Notes: generated from the letters alone by a model not told the origin. A stretch of DNA of 64,000 nucleotides from Singulisphaera acidiphila DSM 18658 (GCF_000242455.2 NC_019892.1:372001-436000); one strand, 5' to 3'. Numbered from the stretch's first letter, positions 37,350 through 46,608 are shown. Translations and numbers: made by a program.

Positions 37350-38495
37350 TTATTCAAGAATGGTCCTCCCCCTCCCCTTCGCGTCGAGCAGGCTCTGGAA
37401 CAAGTCGATATGTTTGCGAGCGACGGCGGCGATTGAGAACTCCTCGGCGACTCGGCGGCGGGCGGTCTGTCCCATCAGGGCGGCCTGATCGAACTCGGCC
37501 CACTGCTCGAGGATCACTTGGGCCAGTGCAGCGGGATCGTTGGGAGGGGCGAGTCGGCCTTGGACCCGATCCTGGACGAGTTGCTGATTGCCCGGAATCG
37601 CCGAGGCGACCAGGGGGATGCCCAGCGCCATCGCTTCCAGCAGGGCGATGCTCATCCCCTCCTCACGCGAGGAGAGGAGGAACAGGTCGGACGCGAGGAG
37701 CTGACCCTTTGCATCGTCGGTCGCCCCGGGAAGGTCGACCGCGCCTCTCAGCCCGAGCCGTTCGACCTGTCCTGCAAGAGCGGCTCGCTCCGGGCCTTCG
37801 CCGATCAGGGTGAGTTTCGCCCGAGGGTGGGTGGCGAGGACCAACGGCCAGGCGTCGATCAGGGTGTCGAGCCCCTTCTCGGGCGCGAGCCGGCCGATGA
37901 AGTGAGCGCGAGGCGCGGCCTGCCAGTCGGGCCTCGGCTGCCAGGGCGTTGGGGGGATCGGTACGCCGTTGGGTAATGCCCGGATCCGTTTGGCGGCGAA
38001 GCCGGCTTGGAGCAGTTCATCTGTGATGGCCTGCGAGATCGAGACGATCGCGTCGGCGTCACGACAGCGCCGGGCGATCGCCTTGCCAAACCGGCCCCAG
38101 GCCTGCCAGGCGAGGTCGCCGGTCGCCCCTGCCCCTTCGGGGCGGAGGACCACCGGGAACCCGAGCCGACGCCCCTGCGCGACGGCGACATAGGCGTCAT
38201 GCTTGAGCATCGAGACATAAGCGACGTCGATCGCGTGTTCCGTCAGCCAGCGCCTGAGGTTGCGCATGTAGAGCCAGGTCCCAACGAACCGGGCCCGCGA
38301 CGTCGCCAGCCGGATCACGGTCAAGCGGCCGGCGGGGGTGGCGACCTCCTCTCGCTTGGCCAGGCCGGGCGCGTGCGCGGTGAGTACGGTTACGTCGGCC
38401 CCTTCGGCGGCCAGGGCCGGGGCGAGGTAGCTTAAGACCTTCTCGGCCCCGCCGATGTCGGGAGGGTAGCGCCGGGTGATCAGGGCCAGTTTCAT
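37350..38495 (-). CDS. Glycosyltransferase family 4
   Basis: This is the second GT4 enzyme, 381 residues. The N-terminus, ITRRYPPDIGGAEKVLSYLA, has the glycine-rich loop typical of GT4. The C-terminal domain has HFIGRLAPEKGLDTLIDAW and SSREEGMSIALLEAMALGIP, the E-x7-E donor-binding motif. It differs clearly from its neighbour, so they are paralogues with distinct specificity and not a recent duplicate. It lies 16 bp downstream of hpt on the same strand. Confidence 0.93.
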   Translation of the reverse strand: MKLALITRRYPPDIGGAEKVLSYLAPALAAEGADVTVLTAHAPGLAKREEVATPAGRLTVIRLATSRARFVGTWLYMRNLRRWLTEHAIDVAYVSMLKHDAYVAVAQGRRLGFPVVLRPEGAGATGDLAWQAWGRFGKAIARRCRDADAIVSISQAITDELLQAGFAAKRIRALPNGVPIPPTPWQPRPDWQAAPRAHFIGRLAPEKGLDTLIDAWPLVLATHPRAKLTLIGEGPERAALAGQVERLGLRGAVDLPGATDDAKGQLLASDLFLLSSREEGMSIALLEAMALGIPLVASAIPGNQQLVQDRVQGRLAPPNDPAALAQVILEQWAEFDQAALMGQTARRRVAEEFSIAAVARKHIDLFQSLLDAKGRGRTILE

Positions 38496-38511
38496 CGCCG
38501 TCGGTGGGAAA

Positions 38512-39021
38512 TCAAGGGGTGAGAATCCCTACGTAGGGGAGGTGACGATAGTCGTCATTGTAGTCGAGGCCGTAGCCGATCACGAAGGCGTCGGGGATGA
38601 TGAAGCCGCAGTAATCGGGCTCGAGGTGAACTTCCTGGCGGCCGATCTTGCGGAGCAGGACGGCGGTCCGGATGCTCCGTGCGCCTTGCATGCTCATCCG
38701 GCCGACGAGGGTCGCCAGGGTATGGCCGGTATCGAGAATGTCGTCGAGCAGAAGGACGTCCCGGTCGCTCACCTCGGGCAGGAACGCCTCGTTGACGTTC
38801 AAGACCCCAGCGCTCGTCGTGGCCCCACGGTAGCTGCTGGCCTGCAACAGCGCCACGCGGTGGGGCAGTTCGATCTGGCGGATCAGGTCGGCCAGGAAGA
38901 TCAGGCTGCCGGTCAAGACCGCCACGATCGTCAAGGGCTTCCCATGATAGTCGGCCTCGATCTGCCGGCCGAGCTCGCGCACCCGGTCCTGAATCTGGGC
39001 CTCGGTGATGAGGACGTCCAC
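38512..39021 (-). CDS. hpt: Hypoxanthine phosphoribosyltransferase
   Basis: This purine-salvage enzyme makes IMP (and GMP) from hypoxanthine (guanine) and PRPP. The protein is 169 residues from a GTG at 39021, chosen because AAGGA lies about 10 bp upstream and the length then matches the family; a longer in-frame start at 39372 would add an unlikely leader. Motifs are LTGSLIFLADLIR (the flexible loop), the PRPP-binding DVLLLDDILDTGHTL, and the C-terminal PDYCGFIIPDAFVIGYGLDY, which contacts the base. The catalytic Asp is in the DD-ILDTG motif. It leads the two-gene run into the GT4 gene. Confidence 0.94.
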   Translation of the reverse strand: MDVLITEAQIQDRVRELGRQIEADYHGKPLTIVAVLTGSLIFLADLIRQIELPHRVALLQASSYRGATTSAGVLNVNEAFLPEVSDRDVLLLDDILDTGHTLATLVGRMSMQGARSIRTAVLLRKIGRQEVHLEPDYCGFIIPDAFVIGYGLDYNDDYRHLPYVGILTP

Positions 39022-39263
39022 AGCGCGCGGATTCCTTTTTTTTGGGGGCGTGGGGTCGTCGAATGCGATTTCGAATGTGTCACGGAGACCCGCAACGAGA
39101 GGGAGACGGACCACCCGTCGCGCCCCCATCATGTCCGATTGCCCGGCCTCTTGCCAAGGGGCCGGCCGACGGCCCCCTTTTTTCCCGAGGCCGGCCGTTC
39201 GGCCGGACCTGATTTGGCGGTCCTCTGGCCTGGTTTTCGGCTCTCGGATTCCGACAAAGTCGC

Positions 39264-41603
39264 TCAGTTCTCGTCTCGGTATGGCTTCTTCTCTCGGTAG
39301 AGTTTGAGCGTGTTCTCCGCGCGCTCCTTGATCTTTTCGTCGGTCAGGAGCTTGGTCATTTTCTCCTGCCATTCGACCGCTTTGACGAAGTCGCCCAACT
39401 CGGCGTAGGCGGCTGCGAGTGTGGAGAGGTAGCTTGTTATTTCCTCGCCGCTCAATTCCCAGGCAAGGTGGGCCGACTCCACCGCCTTTTGACCGTCTCG
39501 GTACTGCTCACCGGGGCAGGTTGCCCAGATCCAGGCCCGATTGTTGTAAGCCGAGGCAAGTTTGGGATTGAGTTGGATTGCCTCGTTGTAGTCAGCGATG
39601 GCCTTGGCGTAGTCCTTTTTTTTGCTCCATGCGTAGCCCCGATTGCTGTGAGACGAGGCATCCTTGGGGTCGATGCGGATGGCTTCGGTGAAGTCGGTGA
39701 TGGCCTTATCGTAGTCCTTCTTTCTGCTCCAGGTAATGGCTCGATAGATGTAAGCGTTTGCGGCTTTTGGGTCGATGCGGATAGCTTCGTTGTAGTCGGC
39801 GATGGCCTTGTCGTGCTCCTGCGTTTTGCTCCGGGCGTGGCCTCGGTTGAGGTATGCTAAGGCGTTATTTGGGTCGAGTCGGATGGCTTCGTTGTAGTCG
39901 GCGATGGCCTTGTCGTAGCCTTCCTTTTGGCTCCATGCGTGGCCTCGATTGAAGTAAGCCGGGGCGTTAATTGGGTCGAGTCGGATTGCCTTGTTGAAGT
40001 CGGCGATGGCCTTGTCGTAGTCGTTCTTTTGGCTCCATGCGTAGCCCCGATTGAGGTAGGCCGAGGTATAATTGGGATCGAGCTGGATGGCCTCGTTGAA
40101 GTCGGCGATGGCCTTGTCGTAGTCTTCTTTTTGGCCCCATGCGTAGCCCCTATTGAAATAGGCCCAGGTGTTTGTGGGATCAAGTCGGATGGCCTTGTTG
40201 AAGTCGGTGATGGCCTTGTCGTGTTCCTCTTTTTCGTCCCATGCGTAGCCCCGATTGAGGTAAGCCCAGGCGTTTGTGGGATCGAGTCGGATGGCCTCAT
40301 TGTCGTCGGCGATGGCCTTGTCGTGCTCTTTCTTTTTGCCCCATGCGTAACCCCGCTTGAAGTAAGCCCAGGCGTTTTGGGGATCAAGGCGGATGATCTC
40401 GTTGGCGTCGGCGATGGCCTTGTCGTATTCCTCTTTTTCGCTCCATGCGTGGCTCCGATTGAGGTAAGCCCAGGTGTTCGTGGGATCAAGTCGGATGGCC
40501 TCGTTGAAGTCGGCGATGGCCTTGTCGTGTTCCCCCTTTTCGCCCCATGCGCAGCCCTGATTGACGTAAGCCGAGGCGTCATTGGGATCGAGTCGGATGG
40601 CTTCATCGAAGTCGGCGATGGCCTTGTCAAGGTCCCCCTTTTGGTTCCATGCGTAGCCCCGATTGAAGTAAGCCGGGGTATTTGTGGGATCGAGTCGGAT
40701 GGTCTCGTTGTAGTCGGCGATGGCCTTGTCGAGGTCCCCCTTTTGGCTCCATGCGTGGCCCCGATTGAAGTAAGCCGAGGCGTCATCGGGATCGAGTCGG
40801 ATGGCTTCGTTGTAGTCGGCGATGGTCTTGTCGTAGTCTTCCTTTTGGCTCCATGCGTGGGCTCGATTGAAGTAAGTCGGGGCGTCATCGGGATCGAGTC
40901 GGATGGCCTCGTTGTAGTCGGCGATGGTCTTGTCGTAGTCTTTCTTCTTGCTCCATGCGTAGCCTCGATTGAAGTAAGCCGAGGCGTCATCGGGATCAAG
41001 TCGGATGGCTTCGTTGTAGTCGGTGATGGCCTTGTCGTAGTCGTTCTTTTGGCTCCATGCGTAGCCCCGATTGTGGTAAGCCAAGGTCAACTGGGGATCA
41101 AGTCGGATGGCCTCGTTGTAATCGGCGATGGCCTTGTCGTATTCCTGCCTTTCGCTCCAGGCATAGCCTCGATTGAAGTAAGCCGAGGCATCGTTGGGGT
41201 TGAGGCGGATCGCTTCATCGTATTCAGCGATGTCCTCCTCCTTCAGCCAGACCAATCCGATTAGGTAGTGAAAAACCAATTGTTTTTTTATTATGAAATA
41301 ATTTGTAAGAAAATCAAGGGCATGTGTCTCGGGGGTGACGTGACGAGAGGGTTTCGCGCTGTGGTTTTCACGGTTCTCGTCCTGGAACCCGAGTCGCTTG
41401 CCGTGGGTGTGCTCCAGCCGGTCGACATAAGAGTATGTTCGATCTTTTCCCAGAGTGGTCTGGCTGGCGGTTGGATTGTCCACGTCCACGACCTGATGGA
41501 TCGCCTTGAGGATCGTGCCGATTCCGGGGTCTTTCGTATCGGCGTTTGCCAAGCCGACGAGAGCGAACGGAGCAATCACGGTCCACATCAGCGAAGTCTT
41601 CAT
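39264..41603 (-). CDS. Secreted TPR protein with 17 near-identical repeats
   Basis: The protein is 779 residues from the ATG at 41603, where MKTSLMWTVIAPFALVGLAN is a signal peptide; the longer in-frame start at 41804 would bury it. After about 120 residues of non-repeat sequence come some 17 tetratricopeptide units of 34 residues (102 bp). The consensus is AYFNRGYAWSQKxDYDKAIA followed by DYNEAIRLDPxxA. Between units the differences are few, and most are in the loop. The last, less regular unit ends in ATCPGEQYRDGQKAVESAHL, as in other bacterial TPR proteins, and a coiled C-terminus follows. TPR arrays bind other proteins. It is probably periplasmic or exported. Its partner is unknown. Confidence 0.9.
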   Translation of the reverse strand: MKTSLMWTVIAPFALVGLANADTKDPGIGTILKAIHQVVDVDNPTASQTTLGKDRTYSYVDRLEHTHGKRLGFQDENRENHSAKPSRHVTPETHALDFLTNYFIIKKQLVFHYLIGLVWLKEEDIAEYDEAIRLNPNDASAYFNRGYAWSERQEYDKAIADYNEAIRLDPQLTLAYHNRGYAWSQKNDYDKAITDYNEAIRLDPDDASAYFNRGYAWSKKKDYDKTIADYNEAIRLDPDDAPTYFNRAHAWSQKEDYDKTIADYNEAIRLDPDDASAYFNRGHAWSQKGDLDKAIADYNETIRLDPTNTPAYFNRGYAWNQKGDLDKAIADFDEAIRLDPNDASAYVNQGCAWGEKGEHDKAIADFNEAIRLDPTNTWAYLNRSHAWSEKEEYDKAIADANEIIRLDPQNAWAYFKRGYAWGKKKEHDKAIADDNEAIRLDPTNAWAYLNRGYAWDEKEEHDKAITDFNKAIRLDPTNTWAYFNRGYAWGQKEDYDKAIADFNEAIQLDPNYTSAYLNRGYAWSQKNDYDKAIADFNKAIRLDPINAPAYFNRGHAWSQKEGYDKAIADYNEAIRLDPNNALAYLNRGHARSKTQEHDKAIADYNEAIRIDPKAANAYIYRAITWSRKKDYDKAITDFTEAIRIDPKDASSHSNRGYAWSKKKDYAKAIADYNEAIQLNPKLASAYNNRAWIWATCPGEQYRDGQKAVESAHLAWELSGEEITSYLSTLAAAYAELGDFVKAVEWQEKMTKLLTDEKIKERAENTLKLYREKKPYRDEN
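39500..41220 (-). repeat. Tandem 102-bp repeats of the TPR array
   Basis: About 17 head-to-tail 102-bp units encode the TPR repeats. Nucleotide identity between units is high, so the array is prone to gain and loss of units by slippage. Because the period is a multiple of three and stops are rare, the other frames are also open on both strands over 1 kb (for example plus 39927-41264). Those frames are shadows. Confidence 0.85.
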
Positions 41604-42076
41604 GGACGCCTCGCATCGGTAGGAACTTTTTAGAAATATCCTTAACGAGAATAAAGGATCGTGAGCTTGGAGACTACAAGGATTCCCGGCGCAAGCGGCC
41701 ATTCTGGCCGCCAGTTTCCTTTCTTCATCGGTTTGCCGTCGGATGGCGCGGGCCGCCATGCCTGTGGGGGGTGGGCCGTTATCTCCCCGAGTGTGGGGCG
41801 TCATGTCCCTGGCAGATGGGCCGTTTCATGACGAGATGGCCGTAGGCACAACGCGTCGGGGAATGCTCACGGTTTTATTTTAAGGGAACGGAGCCGATGG
41901 GCAGAACGCTCGGGGAGTGCATTCGAAAGAAATGAGAACAGGAGTGCCCCACCGATCCGTCCCCTCCTTTGGCGGATGGGTCAGGTCGGCGGGGCACTCC
42001 TGCGTTATGGCTTCCATGCTGTTTCAGGCGAAGGGCGTCGCAACGGCCTTCGCCGGTGAGTCGCGGGCGACTCGGG
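41604..42076. other. Intergenic region with a long hairpin at 41939-42002
   Basis: About 470 bp. The inverted repeat at 41939-41950 (CAGGAGTGCCCC) and 41991-42002 (GGGGCACTCCTG) is a perfect 12-bp stem, with further pairing inside. It lies 75 bp past the stop of the PEP-CTERM gene on the minus strand and may end its transcript. The rest, up to 41604, is the leader of the TPR gene. No other gene is supported. Confidence 0.6.
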
Positions 42077-42730
42077 TCACGCGGGGCAGAGCTTCGACGA
42101 GCGCCGCCGTAGTCCCCGGGCGCGGAGCAAGCCAAAGCCGGCCAGGGCTGACCAGACGAGGACCGACATCGGCTCGGGGATGTTCACCGACCCGGGGTCG
42201 GGCGGGGGCGTGCCGGGGTCGGGCGTTTGGGCGAGGGCGTTGAGGGTCACGCCTTGGAGAGACCCCGGGCTGGTGATTTCCAGGGCCGGCGGCGTGCTCA
42301 GGGCGTTGCTGATGCTCAGAGAGAAATGCAGCAAGTTGTCGGCCGCGAGGCCGCCGTTGAAGAAAACAAGGCCGAACTTCTGGTCGGTCGGGTTCACTTC
42401 GGGACTGTTGTTGAGGGCGACGACGAGGTGGTCTTTGTCGAAGCCGAACGAGTCGGATTCGATGGTGAGCGGGCTTCCCTGCGTGCCGTCGGGCAACGTG
42501 GGAGGGACAATCCCTCCGGCCGGAATGACCTTTGCTTCAAGCTGCGGGAGGGATACACCCTCATTGACGTTTTTAACATCCGGTCCAGGATCGGGAAGAC
42601 CACCGGGAATCTTCAGCGAGTAGGTCGCCGTCCCTGAATTAATTCCGTCGGCCTGGACCGAAGTGGGCCGAACGGCCATGGTCAGGACGACCGTGAACAC
42701 GGCCTGAATGGTGAGGCATCGCCGCATCAC
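42077..42730 (-). CDS. PEP-CTERM sorting-domain protein
   Basis: The protein is 217 residues from the ATG at 42730. A signal peptide (MRRCLTIQAVFTVVLTMAV) is followed by a mature beta-rich domain and, near the C-terminus, VNIPEPMSVLVWSALAGFGL then LRARGLRRR. This is the Pro-Glu-Pro, one membrane helix and basic tail of PEP-CTERM proteins, which are cut and anchored by an exosortase and often linked to exopolysaccharide. An exosortase must be elsewhere in the genome. The mature part is not a known domain. Confidence 0.85.
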   Translation of the reverse strand: MMRRCLTIQAVFTVVLTMAVRPTSVQADGINSGTATYSLKIPGGLPDPGPDVKNVNEGVSLPQLEAKVIPAGGIVPPTLPDGTQGSPLTIESDSFGFDKDHLVVALNNSPEVNPTDQKFGLVFFNGGLAADNLLHFSLSISNALSTPPALEITSPGSLQGVTLNALAQTPDPGTPPPDPGSVNIPEPMSVLVWSALAGFGLLRARGLRRRSSKLCPA

Positions 42731-42758
42731 GACAAGGTTCCTCCCTGAACGGAGACTA

Positions 42759-43043
42759 TTAGCCTAGAAAATGGTTGCGCAAATCCCGGACCCATCGTTC
42801 ACGCCAACCGGACGCACCGGTGAGGAACGGATGACCTCCTGAGCCGTTTTCGATTCCGACGTCGTGTTCCACACAACGTCGCCCGAGCGACTGAAGAAGG
42901 GGGATCAAAGACCCGAGATCCCTGGTCATTCTCGAAGGAAGTTCCAGGTTGCGAACACACACGTCTGACTGGGATCCGGAGACCAACGGGCGGATTGTGT
43001 TCCCAGTCGTCAAAAGGGTCAAGATCGGTTTATTGGGTTTCAT
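42759..43043 (-). CDS. Possible small hypothetical protein
   Basis: A 94-codon frame starts at an ATG at 43043. It has no signal peptide or recognised motif; MTRDLGSLIPLLQSLGRRCV is the most protein-like piece. It overlaps nothing and lies just upstream of the PEP-CTERM gene. It may be a spurious frame in GC-rich DNA, and is listed only because it is the only sizeable frame between 42731 and 43290. Confidence 0.25.
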   Translation of the reverse strand: MKPNKPILTLLTTGNTIRPLVSGSQSDVCVRNLELPSRMTRDLGSLIPLLQSLGRRCVEHDVGIENGSGGHPFLTGASGWRERWVRDLRNHFLG

Positions 43044-43300
43044 TCCCCTCGGGAACCCAACCTCTTTCCCCGACAGTTGAAACGTTTTCGATGTATTTTG
43101 AGGATGATGGCTCCGTCATGCCCCGTTTCGGCAGGGTCGAACGGGACGGGTGGCCGCCCGGAATCCGGATTGGCGGGGAACTTTCCCAAAAAAAAGGCGG
43201 CCCAGCGCGAACCCGATCGAAATCGTTCTTCCCGAAAAAAGTGCGAGGGAGGATCGAATAGAAGGAAAACGCTGAGCGTCTGTTCTCGCAGGTGAGTGAA

Positions 43301-43891
43301 ATGCCCGAGGCGGCCACCGGCGTGCTGACGCCCGACGAGATTTTGGTTGATCTGGCCCGTCGAGGGGATCGCTCCGCCTGCGAGGAGCTGTTCTTCCGAC
43401 ACCGTGGGGTCGCTTACAGCGTGGCTTATCGCCTGCTGGGACATGAGCAAGACGCCCAGGACGCGGTTCAGGACGGTTTCCTGAAGGCGGTCACGCATCT
43501 GCAAGCATTTGACGGGCGAAGCACGTTCCGGACCTGGCTCGTCAAGATCGTTCATAACGCGGCCCTGGACCTGGGGCGAAAACGGAAGCGGCGGTCCACC
43601 CAACCCCTGAGCGACGAGGAGAACAACGGCACCGATCCCGCCTGTGATGACGACCCGGCTCGAGGTTTGCACCAGCAAGACCTCCACCGCCTCCTCACCG
43701 CGGCGCTCGACCGCCTCTCCCCCGCGATCCGCTCCACCTTCGTGCTGTTCGCCGATGCCGGTTTGAGCTATAAAGAAATCGCCGAAGTCCAGGAAATCCC
43801 GATCGGAACGGTCATGAGCCGCCTCCACCATGCCCGAAACAAGCTCCAGTCGTATCTGAATCTCGACGCGATCGATGGGGTCGACATCTAA
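43301..43891 (+). CDS. ECF-family RNA polymerase sigma factor
   Basis: The protein is 196 residues from the ATG at 43301, preceded by AGGTGA at 5 bp; a GTG at 43292 is in the same frame. Region 2 has RHRGVAYSVAYRLLGHEQDA and then AVQDGFLKAVTHLQAF, with STFRTWLVKIVHNAALD. Region 4 has LSYKEIAEVQEIPIGTVMSR then LHHARNKLQSYL, the DNA-binding helix-turn-helix. The anti-sigma gene starts 82 bp after its stop, so this is a regulated pair. It probably directs transcription of the downstream operon and others, and may autoregulate. Confidence 0.95.
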   Translation: MPEAATGVLTPDEILVDLARRGDRSACEELFFRHRGVAYSVAYRLLGHEQDAQDAVQDGFLKAVTHLQAFDGRSTFRTWLVKIVHNAALDLGRKRKRRSTQPLSDEENNGTDPACDDDPARGLHQQDLHRLLTAALDRLSPAIRSTFVLFADAGLSYKEIAEVQEIPIGTVMSRLHHARNKLQSYLNLDAIDGVDI

Positions 43892-43973
43892 CAAAGAGGG
43901 AATTCAAACCCCGAGAATGAGAACGGAACGCATCAAAAGTCAACGGTCCGCAATCAATTCGGGGAGGTGTGCT

Positions 43974-44552
43974 ATGCGTTGTGCGGATGTCATTCACGAA
44001 CTGGCGGTGCCGACCGGGAATTTCGAGCGGGCCATTCTCGTCGAGCACCTCGACCACTGCCCGAGCTGCGCTCGCTGGGCGGAGCGGAATGCCCGCCTGG
44101 ATCAGGTCTGGGCGGCGACCCGCGCCCCTGAACTCTCGGCCGCCGCGTGGGATCGGATCTGGGCGAACGTCTCCGAGTCGCTCGATCAACCGCAGGTGAT
44201 GGCCCCCGCGCCCTTCGCCCCGGTCATTCTTCCGCGCCCGCTCTGGCGGCGCTCGGCGGTGGCCGTCTTCGTGCTGGCCCAGGCTGCTGCGATCCTGGCC
44301 GGGCTCGGCCTGGCCTGGCACCAAGCGCCTTCCTCGTCGCCAGCGCATCCCCAGCCTCGGCCGATGGCTGTCGCCACGGCCCCTGCCGTCGAGCTCAGCG
44401 ACATGGTTTTCAACCTCTCCTCGACGGGGACCTCAGTCATCTCGTTCGATGACAAGACCTTACGCAACCTGGCCTTGAACGAGAATCCGTACGAGGTTGA
44501 TCCTTTGTTTAATGGGTTCAACGACCTGGAATCGCAGGCGGGATTGCAATGA
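43974..44552 (+). CDS. Anti-sigma factor with zinc-finger motif and one membrane helix
   Basis: The protein is 192 residues from the ATG at 43974, with GGGGAGG close upstream; a longer in-frame start overlapping the sigma gene is rejected. Near residue 30 is VEHLDHCPSCARW, the H-x3-C-x2-C zinc-binding motif of ZAS anti-sigma factors. A transmembrane helix, VAVFVLAQAAAILAGLGLAW (about 100-120), follows, then a periplasmic domain of about 70 residues. It should hold the ECF sigma factor at the membrane. The downstream gene overlaps its stop by 4 bp (ATGA). Confidence 0.88.
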   Translation: MRCADVIHELAVPTGNFERAILVEHLDHCPSCARWAERNARLDQVWAATRAPELSAAAWDRIWANVSESLDQPQVMAPAPFAPVILPRPLWRRSAVAVFVLAQAAAILAGLGLAWHQAPSSSPAHPQPRPMAVATAPAVELSDMVFNLSSTGTSVISFDDKTLRNLALNENPYEVDPLFNGFNDLESQAGLQ

Positions 44553-45034
44553 CGATCCAGGCTCAGCGCGGGCCGAGGGGCCGCGCTGGAGCGGTCGCGT
44601 GGGTGGTGGCCGCCTTGGTGCTCCTTTCCGGGACTGAGGCTCGGCCTCAGGAAAGTGAACCCGCGCGCCAGGTCACCGTCTTCGGGATCGTGGCTGTCCC
44701 CAACAAAGCGATGATGGATCCGAAGCTCAAGGCGATCGCGCCCCAGCTTCGCCGGCTGCTCCCCAATCATGGTTTCAAGCTGCTCGACGTGCAGAGCAAG
44801 CGGCTCACGGCGGGGCAGACTGTCAGTTGCGACCTTGGCGGTGGGGCGGCGGCAGCGACCACCCTGATGCTGCCGTTCGACGACAACGGCAAGGTCCAGC
44901 TCCGCTGCGAGATCCTTCAGAATGAGGTCTCGCAGGTGGCCACGATGGTGGCGACGCCCCCCAATCAGCTCTTCTTTTGCGACAAGGCAAGGCCCGACGG
45001 CTCGCGCATCTTAATCGGCATCGGCGCGCGTTGA
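44549..45034 (+). CDS. Secreted protein in the sigma/anti-sigma operon
   Basis: The protein is 161 residues from an ATG that overlaps the anti-sigma stop (ATGA), so translation is coupled. A signal peptide with an N-terminal basic stretch and AGAVAWVVAALVLLSGTEA is present. The mature part reads RQVTVFGIVAVPNKAMMDPK, then LRRLLPNHGFKLLDVQSKRL, followed by beta strands and one cysteine pair. It is probably periplasmic or outer-membrane exposed. As the third gene of the operon it may help sense the signal that frees the sigma factor, but nothing in it shows this directly. Confidence 0.75.
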   Translation: MTIQAQRGPRGRAGAVAWVVAALVLLSGTEARPQESEPARQVTVFGIVAVPNKAMMDPKLKAIAPQLRRLLPNHGFKLLDVQSKRLTAGQTVSCDLGGGAAAATTLMLPFDDNGKVQLRCEILQNEVSQVATMVATPPNQLFFCDKARPDGSRILIGIGAR

Positions 45035-45483
45035 GTTTCGGGTATGACCCGCTTCGGAGTGGAAGCGCAGGCTCTCCTTGCCGATGACCCACGTTGACGT
45101 GGCGAGACGGCCGCTTGCAAAACGGCCTTGGATCGCTAAAATTGGGATTCTTCTTTTGGTCGATGGACTCAACCCGTCACCGAGTTGAATGACCTAAACG
45201 GATCATCTGCGCTGGGCTCCCCCCCTTTGTGCAGAGTCGGAAAACGAATGTCTTTCTTTTTCTTGTCGGGTGGGCCCGGCCCACCAACCTGACCTGCTTG
45301 CTTGAGCCTTGTTGGGAATAAAGGGGGATGGTGAGCCGTGCCCCCTCTCTTTGAGAACTCCGGACAAGCGGCTGGAGTTTTGCGATTCCGACTCGTGTTG
45401 GCTGCACGCAAAACCCTTTTGGCTTGATGTTCAAGTCTTCCTGGATCAATTCCTCGCATTTAGAAATGGGAGAGTTTCCTCTG
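45035..45483. other. Intergenic region
   Basis: About 450 bp. A hairpin GGTGGGC-CCG-GCCCACC near 45269-45286 has no T run on the plus side. No gene is supported. The last 60 bp carry the leader of the aldolase gene (GGGAGAG before the start). Confidence 0.4.
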
Positions 45484-46608
45484 ATGGCTGATGCCACCAC
45501 CAACCGTCACCTGAGCGCGACTGTGCTTCTGAGCAAGGGGTTGACCCCGGGCAAGCTTCGCGGACTTCAGCGGATCAGCAACCCGAACGGGACGCTGACG
45601 ATGCTGGCGCTCGACCAGAATAGCTCGATGATCGAGATGGCGCAGAAAGCGCTGAAGGGGAAGGGGCAGGATCGCGAGCCCACGTACGAGGAAGTCGTCG
45701 AGGCGAAGCTCGACCTGGCGCGACAGATGTCGCCGGCCGCCTCGGGCGTTTTGATCGACGCCTACTACGGTGCCTTCTCGGCGATCGCCACCGAGGCGAT
45801 CCCGGCGCACAAGGGATTGCTGGTCCGGGTCGAGAAGTCGGGCAGCCCCAAAAACAAGCTCGGCGGCCCGATGGGCGAGTACGAGCCGGGCTTGAGCGTC
45901 GAGAAGATCAAGCTCATGGGGGCCGACGCCGTCAAGCTGCTCGCTCCGTTTGAGCCGAGCGAGGTGATCTCGGCCGAACACAACCTCGCGTTCATCGAGC
46001 AGGTTGCCGACGACTGCCGCCGCCACGATATCCTCTTCCTGCTCGAGCCGGTCGCCTTCCCCTTCAACGGCGAGAAGAAGACGGACAAGAGCTTCCTCGA
46101 CCGCAAGGCCGAGACGACCATCGAGTCGGCCCGCCAGCTCAGCCGGTACTGCGACGTCTACAAGGCCGAGTTCCCCGGCACCCTCGGCCACGGCTCCGAC
46201 AGCCAGTTGACCGACAACCTGCACGCCCTCTCTGAGGCGAGCGAGCGCCCCTGGGTGCTCCTGTCGGCGGGCGTCGACTATCCTGACTACCTCAAGCAGG
46301 TCAAGATGGCGATGGAATGCGGCTGCACGGGCGTGCTCGGCGGCCGTGCGTTCTGGAAGGAATACTTCCTCCAGGACGGCGACGAGGCCCGCAGCAAGTT
46401 CGCGGCCACCATCGGCCAGAAGCGCGTGGCCGACGTCGACACGGTCGTCCGCGAGAACGGCACCCCTTGGTTCGCCAAGTACGGCTGGAGCAAGGACGAT
46501 CTGGCCTCGATCCGGGCCAGCGAAGGCTGGCACTTCCGGTTCGCCCCGCACGCCAAGGCGGCCGGCGGAACCGGCGGCCACGTCGTCCGTGCCGGCGAGG
46601 TCTATTGA
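45484..46608 (+). CDS. Tagatose 1,6-bisphosphate aldolase-like protein (LacD family)
   Basis: This class I aldolase of 374 residues starts at the ATG at 45484, with GGGAGAG about 10 bp upstream; the longer in-frame start at 45424 is less likely. Sequence blocks are LTMLALDQNSSMIEMAQKAL, GVLIDAYYGAFSAIATEAIP, MGADAVKLLAPFEPSE, FLLEPVAFPFNGE, and CDVYKAEFPGTLGHGSDSQL, where the Lys of VYKAEFPG is the likely Schiff-base residue. It ends with GCTGVLGGRAFWKEYFLQDG. LacD cleaves tagatose 1,6-bisphosphate into dihydroxyacetone phosphate and glyceraldehyde 3-phosphate. The lac/tagatose genes are not nearby, so the true sugar may differ. Confidence 0.88.
   Translation: MADATTNRHLSATVLLSKGLTPGKLRGLQRISNPNGTLTMLALDQNSSMIEMAQKALKGKGQDREPTYEEVVEAKLDLARQMSPAASGVLIDAYYGAFSAIATEAIPAHKGLLVRVEKSGSPKNKLGGPMGEYEPGLSVEKIKLMGADAVKLLAPFEPSEVISAEHNLAFIEQVADDCRRHDILFLLEPVAFPFNGEKKTDKSFLDRKAETTIESARQLSRYCDVYKAEFPGTLGHGSDSQLTDNLHALSEASERPWVLLSAGVDYPDYLKQVKMAMECGCTGVLGGRAFWKEYFLQDGDEARSKFAATIGQKRVADVDTVVRENGTPWFAKYGWSKDDLASIRASEGWHFRFAPHAKAAGGTGGHVVRAGEVY

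Noticed and set aside
39927..41264. Plus-strand frame of 445 codons with regular repeats opposite the TPR gene
   Set aside because: The repeats are the complement of the 102-bp TPR units. The TPR frame has a signal peptide and known motifs.
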